Assembly: GCA_017450705.1 (NCBI GenBank) | Contig: JAFSTC010000038.1 | Coordinates: forward strand, 1-58,370 | Direction: 5' to 3' | DNA: 58,370 bases | DNA from: Lentisphaeria bacterium | Lineage (GTDB): Bacteria > Verrucomicrobiota > Lentisphaeria > Victivallales > Victivallaceae | Shown: one piece after another, positions 52,501 to 58,370 of the stretch | Numbering within the stretch: position 1 is the stretch's first letter | Layout of the letters: each line of letters begins with the position of its first letter | Translations under genes and position numbers: made by a program | Notes under the pieces: generated by a model | Seen by the model: only the letters and a program-made list of their open reading frames with translations | What the model was told of the DNA's origin: nothing | The model's database searches: none

Positions 52501-52967
52501 GTCAGGTTGCGGCTCAGGAGCAGTTCGCCGTCGAAATAGAGTTTGACCTGCAGGTAATTGTCGCCCTGGGTGACGTCATTGATCCTGCGGGCGGTCACGG
52601 CGACGGCGTGAAACGCCCGGTCGTCCCGGGGCAGGGGGGCCGAGACGGCGTTGTTCCAGCCCTGTCCGTCGTGGAGATCCAGGTATATCTTTCCCTGATC
52701 GAAGCCGAAGAGAAACTGTTTGTCGCGTTGGACGATCGTGCCGCGGGCCTGACCGCTCCGGGAACTGTCGGCAGTTTTCGTTCGGCGGAGCACCGCCATG
52801 ACGGTGATGCCCCGTTCCGGATTGTCGAGCCGGCACGCTTTCAGCGTGATCCCCGGCGCCTCGGCATCGAAGGACTTGGGCGAGGGCGGCTCGAAGGTGA
52901 ACACCGGCAGCGCGGCGATGCGCCCGGCCGCGAGCGCACCGCAGACGAACAGAAGCAGTTTCTTCAT
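49551..52967 (-). CDS. Large secreted glycosidase-like protein (LamG-like and DUF6259-type regions)
   Basis: 1138 residues with a signal peptide (1-19). Residues 20-200 look like a LamG/concanavalin-like domain (LFGFDQGKIYLDLHDGQG, VKLYFDGELLLSRNL). The middle (about 330-860) has the layout of DUF6259-type proteins, with a beta-sandwich then a TIM-barrel region: VMLYRWNALVWDRDYP, DGVYVDQIGAAAHILCYDP and FTTEDNAETCVRNFDGLD, where Asp and Glu are candidate catalytic residues. The C-terminus is beta-rich. It probably cleaves an external polysaccharide. GGAG precedes the start; the gene is 16 bp after the prepilin-like gene. Confidence 0.8.
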   Translation of the reverse strand: MKKLLLFVCGALAAGRIAALPVFTFEPPSPKSFDAEAPGITLKACRLDNPERGITVMAVLRRTKTADSSRSGQARGTIVQRDKQFLFGFDQGKIYLDLHDGQGWNNAVSAPLPRDDRAFHAVAVTARRINDVTQGDNYLQVKLYFDGELLLSRNLTKGAVPDSSFPVTVARHWGGELADARGFNRVLSLAEIQKYGANFDRIRKKDRGLSDKDEELLAQLPQKDCADFLLAAGSALRNLAAGNASFDWRGAARAVAKAAKERAKELPTEANLRQYKIKNAILTVTAAPGTAAAVSLYDTLARRELLCPDNPWFRVGIGDRRVSPLDGEFSSELKIFGKDKFRLTWKSRDLTAEAAFDCGDYLAYTLEVRPVQTGTTLQSVEFPALELRPLSGDGTLFSPVMSGIAQPEAIKNKKSFECTYPRAFGAMQYGAFYDSRSGVYWSSADPLARVKMLYHTTAADRIKVRYQWTPTHGKPFLPECGARLAVFSGHWYDAAMLYRRQIWEIKARWLPEKGLPRTDVASWFRNNPFWGSLNIISADDLHGLKAMRRYLGLPFAVMLYRWNALVWDRDYPHHKSQPEYLDALDECHRLGVRAVPYINGRLWEEKDRREHDYLYSKLGKPNCVKNADGTIASSVFNGKKFGIICPYTEIYDKMMQTACRDALLPGADGVYVDQIGAAAHILCYDPAHGHAVPDDTSWFVKGHDKVFSRIRAEFKARNPNSVFTTEDNAETCVRNFDGLDVWRWTCDHQVPAFPAVYSGYSQFYGISFNRRHPEAFPAILAWQFVTSCQPGGVSPTFFTDPAKHDFRVWAMRLIRLRIALLDFFNAGIMARPAEFAEPIPSKRLRWGDLGTAWVTTPDIYTCSWSLDGMLAVSVLNIAETPRGNTIRFSLPGKGKYTLYRFSAEDPAEKTSAVSGSVETAVSLAPRSFELFLAVPEGKDAKRQLDRIRGQFGIIARLPSEKDPFVAEKNSPMAVREEETGFLRIDGGHFRCLFMRGSMFPIRFMTSKYEALGKMRWGDRIRIDKRFYSLYVDRHAEQKIVENTPDRLVIVCSGTMCSRGREEEPPGPVKAVYTYTFVRNRKWVDVASRLEIGDGTAQCDAPELLAIACASLDGRLKAEADKMDSNGKVFTRTGKIIVK

Positions 52968-52983
52968 TGTCGGCTCCGCGCGG

Positions 52984-53829
<846 letters not shown>

Positions 53830-53850
53830 GGAATCGACTCCTTTCTGTGG

Positions 53851-55398
53851 TTAAGCCGGATACGTGAAGTATCTGACATTTTCGATACGGTATTGCCCTG
53901 CTTCGCCTTCGCACAGAAGCAGATAACGGCGGTCTCCCCGCAGGGCGGAGAGATCGAAGCAGTGACGGTGCTTCGTTTCCTCTCCGGAGGGGAAATAGTG
54001 CCGTCCGTAATCCGGCCGTTCCCCGCAGGCCATCAGCACGGCCGGACGTCCGGCGTGGCGGCATGAAAAATCACAGACCATCACCACGGGACGGGAATAG
54101 TAAGGAATCAGTTCCGGAGGCGGCACGATCCGGTAACCGTGGGGGTAACGGGCGTCGACGGCGAAAGCCCCATCCTGTGCCACAGGGATGGGCGCATCCC
54201 CGGCAAAGACGCCGGCGATCCCCCGGACGGGAAGCTCCGCAAGCTTCATGTCCGGCGCGGAAAAACGCAGTTCGGCGGCCTTCCCTTCGCGGTCGAAGTG
54301 ATTCATGGGGACGACGAAACAGCGATAGGGGCCGCCGCTTTGCAGCATCCCCGGCGGGAAATAAAACGTCTCCTCGTCCTTCCGGCGCGTTTCCGGCCAT
54401 GTCCCGGGATAAAAGTCCATGACGGCAAGTTCCCGCTCCTCTTCGAACAGGGTCACCCGGTAACGCTGGAGACTGGAAAACGGGACGGCGTTCCCGATGG
54501 TCAGCGCGCCGAAACCCTCTCCGGAAAAACGGACGGGCGCGGTCGGCGGCAGTTCCGCGACCGGCAGTTCGCTCCTGCGGCGCGAGGGCCGGTAAGGCGC
54601 GGTTTTTTCGTCGAAGGGCAGGGGGATCATCCACGGGGGCGCGACCTCTTTTTCCGACATGACGTCGAAGCGCGCGATCTCGAGGCGGTCTTCGTACAGC
54701 CGGCAGAACAGCGCGTCGTGAGACTGGTGACGGCGGCTCTCCCGCCCGAAGGTGAGGTCCTTCCAGTAGGTGAGGGACCCGGCGTTGAAGGCGGTGAATT
54801 CGCCCTGCCAGATGTTGCGGTCGTGGAAAATCGGCGTGTGGGTGTGGCCGCTGATCTGGATGACCGAAGGATATTTGCGGAAGATCTCGAAGAGTTCCCT
54901 GTCGCCGTTGTAGTCGCTGTTCAGGACCGTTCCATAAGCCGGTTCGTGAGTGACCGCGAACACCGGTTGTCCGGGGGAGTCCGAGACGGCGTCTTTGAGA
55001 CGCTCTTCGAATTTTTCGTAGTCTCCGCACTGGAAGACACCGACGAAACAGATGCCGTTGACGCGGCGGACCGGGATCGTGTCCTCCATGCCGATGAGCG
55101 CCATGCCCTCGGGATAAGCGCCCCAGTAGGCGGGGTGCCGGGTGACGTCGTGTCCGGCGAGCAGCCACAAAGTCTCCGGCCGTTTTCCGGGAAAGGCCTT
55201 CCGGAACATCGCGTCGAAGCGCTCGAGTTCTTCCGGCTGCCAGAAGTCGGTGATGTCCCCGGCGTCGATGAGCAGATCGGGCCCGAGTTTGCCGAAGAGC
55301 CGGAAAGCCGCTTGCGTCCGCTCCGCCAGTTCCGGGTGCGCCGGATCCAGGTGGTTGTCCGTCATGACCCCGAAGGAAAGGATCGGTTTGCCGCTCAT
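53851..55398 (-). CDS. Metallophosphoesterase
   Basis: 515 residues from the ATG that overlaps the GntR stop (ATGA); GGGAGG is 8 nt upstream. Calcineurin-like motifs: MTDNHLD, DLLIDAGDITDFW, LLAGHDVTR (GNHD-type), VTHEPAYG and QISGHTHTP. There is no signal peptide, so it acts in the cytoplasm. The C-terminal 200 residues (LFEEERELAVMDFYPG, then PVVMVCDFSCRHAG) form a beta-rich extra region, which is unusual for the family. Its operon place suggests it removes a phosphate from an imported sugar or nucleotide. Confidence 0.86.
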   Translation of the reverse strand: MSGKPILSFGVMTDNHLDPAHPELAERTQAAFRLFGKLGPDLLIDAGDITDFWQPEELERFDAMFRKAFPGKRPETLWLLAGHDVTRHPAYWGAYPEGMALIGMEDTIPVRRVNGICFVGVFQCGDYEKFEERLKDAVSDSPGQPVFAVTHEPAYGTVLNSDYNGDRELFEIFRKYPSVIQISGHTHTPIFHDRNIWQGEFTAFNAGSLTYWKDLTFGRESRRHQSHDALFCRLYEDRLEIARFDVMSEKEVAPPWMIPLPFDEKTAPYRPSRRRSELPVAELPPTAPVRFSGEGFGALTIGNAVPFSSLQRYRVTLFEEERELAVMDFYPGTWPETRRKDEETFYFPPGMLQSGGPYRCFVVPMNHFDREGKAAELRFSAPDMKLAELPVRGIAGVFAGDAPIPVAQDGAFAVDARYPHGYRIVPPPELIPYYSRPVVMVCDFSCRHAGRPAVLMACGERPDYGRHYFPSGEETKHRHCFDLSALRGDRRYLLLCEGEAGQYRIENVRYFTYPA

Positions 55399-56837
55399 GC
55401 CGACAGCCTCCCCGCGGAAAACTCCCGCCATTTTTCTATGATCCGGTCAGCGGCCTGTTCGGGCGTGAGCTTGCCCTCGAAAAGGGCCGCCAGCTCCTGA
55501 CGGATCTCGTAGATCATGAAATACTGCGCCAGTTCCTCTTTGTGGGCCATGTCCCGGAAGAAAAAGCCGTTTCTCAGCAGACAGCGGCTCTCGTTTGCCG
55601 AGAAGCCGCACTGGTTTTTCATTGCCGCAAGGTACGCTTCCATGCGGACGGGCTGGGACATCTTTTTCGTTTCCACGCTCTTCTGGATCTCCGGACTCAG
55701 CAGAAAGCGGCAGAACTCCGCCGCGATTTCGGGGCACAGGCACCGCCGGGCGATGCAGATGTCGACGCTCGACATGATCAACCGCCCGTCCTTCACCTGA
55801 TGACACGGGGCCTGACGGAAACGGAAGGAGGGCAGGCCGACCCATTGCAGCTGCGTCATGATCGCGTCCAGAAACAGGAGTTCCCCCGCCGCGAATTTCT
55901 CCACATCGTCCAGAGAACTGGTCTGAGAGGTGAAGTACGCCCTCGGGAAAGCGGAAACGGAGGCCAATTTCTGCAATTCCTCCAGCAGGATCGCCCGCTT
56001 TTCCGGGAATGGCCGGACGCCGTGATAGGCCAGCTGACACCAGACGTGGGACCCCGCCCAGACGTTTCCGGGGAGTTTCGGCGCGGCCTCGGCGATCATC
56101 TGGATCTTTTCCCCTTTCTTCAGGCGCGCCTCGACGTCGGTCAGGCCCAGACGGCTGGCCAACTCCGGGTTCCACATCGTGTGGCAGAACTCGAAACTGA
56201 CCGGAAGCAGATACCGGCTCAGTTCCTCCCGGCCGGAAAAGAGCCGGGGGATGGGATCCGCTTCTTTGCGGAAGTTCCGCAGACTTTCCGGCAGGGGCCG
56301 GACAAGCTCGGAATAGTCCTGATCGAACAGGGGGGAATACAGAAGCATGTCGATTTTGTCCCGTTCGATCTCTTCCCGCAGAGGGTGCGTCTCCAGCGGC
56401 AGTTCCGCCATGGGGACAAGTTCCACTTCGAGATGGGTCTGCTGCGCGTTGAAGCGCCCGACGGCGTCCTGCCAGAAGTCCATCTGTTCCGGGAGCGTTT
56501 CGTAGGAGAGGAAGCGCAGTTTGCGCTTGGGCGGCGGGACGTTCCACGGCAGGCCGAGGGCCAGTTTCCCGGCGGCGGGCTCTTTCCCTTTGGCGACGAC
56601 CGTTCCGTTGCGCCGCTGCCGGATGACCTTGCCCGAGAGGAAAAACGAGGCCAGCGCGTTGCGGACCGTCACCCGCGAGACCCCCAGTTCCTCCGCCATG
56701 ACCCGTTCCGCTGGCAGGCGCGTTCCCGGCGCGGACCGCGAGACGAATTCCTCCAGTTTCCGGGTGAGCTGGTTCACCAGAGGTTCCCGCGAACTCCTGT
56801 CCAGAGAAAAGACTTGTCTGATCGCCGCGCCGTCCAT
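55395..56837 (-). CDS. GntR regulator fused to a solute-binding-protein-like domain (2)
   Basis: 480 residues. Residues 12-85 are a GntR winged helix (LPAERVMAEELGVSRVTVRN, with the RQRRNGTVV wing). Residues 100-450 look like a family 1 sugar-binding protein (FLSYETLPEQMDFWQDAVGR, then SSVDICIARRCLCPEIAAEF), with no signal peptide. GGGAG is 4 nt before the ATG. First gene of the leftward operon (metallophosphoesterase, prepilin-like, glycosidase-like and secreted genes). The operator at 56859 points to autoregulation. Same architecture as 33654-34910. Confidence 0.87.
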   Translation of the reverse strand: MDGAAIRQVFSLDRSSREPLVNQLTRKLEEFVSRSAPGTRLPAERVMAEELGVSRVTVRNALASFFLSGKVIRQRRNGTVVAKGKEPAAGKLALGLPWNVPPPKRKLRFLSYETLPEQMDFWQDAVGRFNAQQTHLEVELVPMAELPLETHPLREEIERDKIDMLLYSPLFDQDYSELVRPLPESLRNFRKEADPIPRLFSGREELSRYLLPVSFEFCHTMWNPELASRLGLTDVEARLKKGEKIQMIAEAAPKLPGNVWAGSHVWCQLAYHGVRPFPEKRAILLEELQKLASVSAFPRAYFTSQTSSLDDVEKFAAGELLFLDAIMTQLQWVGLPSFRFRQAPCHQVKDGRLIMSSVDICIARRCLCPEIAAEFCRFLLSPEIQKSVETKKMSQPVRMEAYLAAMKNQCGFSANESRCLLRNGFFFRDMAHKEELAQYFMIYEIRQELAALFEGKLTPEQAADRIIEKWREFSAGRLSA

Positions 56838-56858
56838 CGATCTCCCGCCATTGGTTTT

Positions 56859-56874
56859 ATTGGTTCATACCATT
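56859..56874. promoter_or_regulatory. Palindromic operator of the second GntR-SBP operon
   Basis: ATTGGT (56859-56864) and ACCATT (56869-56874) form an inverted repeat with one mismatch around a 4-bp centre. It lies directly after the -10 box, covering the start site. GntR-type operators often have this TGGT..ACCA shape. Confidence 0.6.
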
Positions 56875-56902
56875 AATATACTCCCCGTTTTTTCCAATGC
56901 AA
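56875..56902 (-). promoter_or_regulatory. Predicted promoter of the second GntR-SBP operon
   Basis: Minus strand: TTGCAT (56897-56902), 16 bp, TATATT (56875-56880), followed at once by the operator. Confidence 0.6.
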
Positions 56903-56936
56903 GGGCCGTCGCGAAAAAAATCCGAAATTGTCGTCA

Positions 56937-56965
56937 TTGACATAAGGTTGCGGGCGTGCTATATT
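56937..56965 (+). promoter_or_regulatory. Predicted promoter, only 7 bp before the start codon
   Basis: TTGACA (56937-56942), 17 bp ending in GTGC, TATATT (56960-56965). The ATG at 56973 is 7 bp after the -10 box, so the transcript would have almost no leader. Confidence 0.6.
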
Positions 56966-56972
56966 CGGTTCC

Positions 56973-57527
56973 ATGAAAAAGTTTCTATACGTTTTGCGCG
57001 TTACCGTACTGTCGGTCATACTCGTGCCGCTCTCAATGTACCTTCTGTGGCTTGCGGGGACAATGATCCTTTACGCGCTTTGCGGCGCAAGCCTGTACCG
57101 GAAAAGCGGCGAGGCCGCGGCCATGATCGGCGGAAAGAGGGAAACGCTGAACGTCTACAAGGCGGAAAACAAGCCTTTCCTGCTGGTCGGGCCTCGCTGG
57201 TTCGAGTCGGGAGACTTCGATTTTTTCTTCGTCAACAAACGCCAAGTGGTCCTGACGGCGACGGACAAGGGCGGCGACGAATGGCTGCGATTGGGAAGAT
57301 GGCTCTACATCGTCGACGACCTGACGGGCGACGACGATCACCGTTTGCGGGCGCCCTGGGGGGACGAACTGCGGGGAGATCCTGAGTCTTCCGTCAAATC
57401 GCGGGGAGAATATACCGTTTTTTCCTTTCGTCTCGACTGTCGGGGCCGTCCCGTCCGGCTGCTCCTGCCGCAAAAACTTTTCACCCCGGACATGGACACC
57501 GCGGACAGCTGCACGCGCAGACATTGA
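56973..57527 (+). CDS. Membrane-anchored protein, tandem paralogue 1
   Basis: 184 residues. One or two N-terminal hydrophobic segments (residues 5-40, VLRVTVLSVILVPLSMYLLW) are followed by a soluble domain with conserved LVGPRWF, DFFFVNKRQVVLTATDKGG and LFTPDMDTADSCTRRH. The next gene encodes a paralogue with the same ending. I do not recognise the family. With the -10 box so near the start codon, the mRNA may be leaderless; a later ATG is possible but would remove the membrane segment. Confidence 0.72.
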   Translation: MKKFLYVLRVTVLSVILVPLSMYLLWLAGTMILYALCGASLYRKSGEAAAMIGGKRETLNVYKAENKPFLLVGPRWFESGDFDFFFVNKRQVVLTATDKGGDEWLRLGRWLYIVDDLTGDDDHRLRAPWGDELRGDPESSVKSRGEYTVFSFRLDCRGRPVRLLLPQKLFTPDMDTADSCTRRH

Positions 57528-57554
57528 CGTCCCGGCGGCGGCACCTTTGGCCTT

Positions 57555-58103
57555 ATGAAGAAATTTCTGCACATCTGCCGGATCACCGCCGCGGCGGTCG
57601 TTTCCGTGCCGCTGGCGCTGTATGTCCTGTGGCTTGCCTTGATCATCGGTCCCTGCCTGCTTTTCGGCGGCAGCGTGTACGCAAGAAGCGGCGAAAAGGC
57701 CCTTTACCGGATCGGCGGCAGGATGCGCCGTCTCGACATCTACAAGGCTCCCTGCAAACCTTTTCTGCTGGTGGGCCCCTGCCGTTTTTCCAAAGACGAA
57801 ACGGATTTTTTCTTTGTCAACAGACGTCAGGTGATCCGGACGGCGACGGACAAGGGCGGCAGCTGGTGGGTGTGTGTTCTGAACAGGCTTTTCATTCTGG
57901 ATGATCTTACGGGACGGGATCCCGTTCGACTGCCGTACTGGGACGAACTCAGGAGCCGTGGCTCCTCCGCGACCGATGCCTGCGGCCGGCGCATTTACGC
58001 CTTCCCCGGCGCTTCTCCCGGGGAGACCGCCGTGCTCGCCGTGCCGCTGGCCCTTCTCACGCCGGACATGGACACCGCGGACAACTGCACGCTCCGGCAT
58101 TGA
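57555..58103 (+). CDS. Membrane-anchored protein, tandem paralogue 2
   Basis: 182 residues. Similar to its neighbour across its length: hydrophobic N-terminus (ICRITAAAVVSVPLALYVLW), LLVGPCRF, DFFFVNRRQVIRTATDKGG and the ending LTPDMDTADNCTLRH. Residues in the central region are more divergent, including the part between DDLTG and the C-terminus. It is 27 bp downstream of the first copy, so the pair likely arose by tandem duplication and is co-transcribed. Function unknown. Confidence 0.75.
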   Translation: MKKFLHICRITAAAVVSVPLALYVLWLALIIGPCLLFGGSVYARSGEKALYRIGGRMRRLDIYKAPCKPFLLVGPCRFSKDETDFFFVNRRQVIRTATDKGGSWWVCVLNRLFILDDLTGRDPVRLPYWDELRSRGSSATDACGRRIYAFPGASPGETAVLAVPLALLTPDMDTADNCTLRH

Positions 58104-58132
58104 CGTCTTAGAGGCGGAAAAAAGACGGTTTT
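58104..58132 (+). terminator. Terminator-like stem-loop after the tandem membrane proteins
   Basis: CGTCTT (58104-58109), right after the stop codon, pairs with AAGACG (58122-58127) and is followed by GTTTT. A second hairpin, GTCCGCA/TGCGGAC with loop GGGT, follows at 58139-58156. Confidence 0.5.
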
Positions 58133-58183
58133 CCCCCCGTCCGCAGGGTTGCGGACAACAGGCCGGACAGGCCGGATGACCGC

Positions 58184-58220
58184 AAAAAAATGGGCCGGAC
58201 GGGCGACCGCCCTCCGGCCC
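58184..58220 (-). terminator. Terminator for a leftward gene at the right edge
   Basis: GGGCCGGA (58192-58199) and TCCGGCCC (58213-58220) enclose a second stem GGGC / GCCC (58201-58212). Read leftward it is followed by ATTTTTTTG (58183-58191). Confidence 0.75.
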
Positions 58221-58240
58221 CATCTCATCTCTCATCTCTG

Positions 58241-58370
58241 TTATGTAAAAGTCAAGGGCCTGAACCTGTTTTTTGCGTTTTTTTGCAGGCAGTGTCCGAT
58301 ATTTTCGCACATTTGGTTCTGACGGATCAGAGTTCCACGCGCGAAGGCGAAGCTGAACAAACCGTCCGTC
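58241..58370 (-). CDS. C-terminal end of an unidentified leftward gene (partial)
   Basis: On the minus strand a frame is open from the window edge to TAA at 58241-58243, coding for about 42 residues with FAFARGTLIRQNQMCENIG and a basic tail. The terminator at 58184-58220 lies about 20 bp after the stop, which supports a gene here. Another minus frame is also open, so this is tentative and the family is not recognised. Confidence 0.35.
   Translation of the reverse strand, partial: TDGLFSFAFARGTLIRQNQMCENIGHCLQKNAKNRFRPLTFT

Noticed and set aside
57033-58310. Minus-strand open frame opposite the two tandem membrane proteins
   Set aside because: It runs through two paralogous plus-strand genes and a terminator; no family signature.

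Overview
The window is a GC-rich stretch of a diderm (Gram-negative type) chromosome. Its gene content fits the Lentisphaerota, close to Victivallis-like gut or anaerobic bacteria: solitary prepilin-like proteins with an H-X9-D(G) motif, large secreted beta-helix and glycosidase-like proteins, GntR regulators fused to a solute-binding domain, and many lipoproteins. The taxonomic call is an inference; there is no rRNA here.

Left part (1-17.4 kb): a truncated FAD-dependent oxidoreductase gene, then a secreted beta-helix protein, an M19 dipeptidase-like protein translationally coupled to it, and an SSS-type transporter. Next comes a visibly less GC-rich island (about 7.3-10.4 kb) with an Lgt-like protein, a small membrane protein, a UDG-like protein and a Sel1-type lipoprotein, bounded on both sides by roughly 0.6 kb of hairpin-rich non-coding DNA. 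Leftward genes follow: a mutarotase-like protein, a GH20-like protein, leuD, leuC, and an SH3-domain protein with a long Lys-Pro-Glu-Ala repeat.

Middle (17.5-33.5 kb): a META-domain lipoprotein, a Xer-type recombinase and HrpB helicase (ATGA-coupled), a Nif3-like protein, an AT-rich dnaA upstream region with DnaA-box-like 9-mers spaced exactly 11 bp (possible oriC), dnaA, a Gfo/Idh/MocA oxidoreductase, and an eight-gene envelope operon (CsgG-like, FlgT/CsgG-like, COG3014-like, LpoB-like, YcfL-like, second LpoB-like, and two more exported proteins) ending in a strong terminator.

Right part (33.5-58.4 kb): a GntR-SBP regulator with a palindromic operator heads a rightward group (prepilin-like protein, beta-helix protein, M19-like protein, EamA transporter) that repeats the beta-helix/M19/transporter arrangement of the left end. 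It is followed by a phosphorelay set (receiver-PP2C-HATPase protein, HPt protein, convergent hybrid kinase), an array of hairpins separated by a 7-bp repeat, tRNA-Val, a CapA-like protein, and a nitrilase-GDPD fusion plus a second GDPD. A second GntR-SBP regulator heads a leftward operon (metallophosphoesterase, prepilin-like protein, large glycosidase-like protein, secreted protein). Two tandem paralogous membrane proteins close the window.

A recurring promoter shape (TTGnnn, 16-17 bp, TATATT, often preceded by TGC) stands in front of most transcription units, including the tRNA. The two GntR-SBP operons each place an inverted repeat directly after the -10 box, suggesting autoregulated, substrate-specific uptake and degradation modules.
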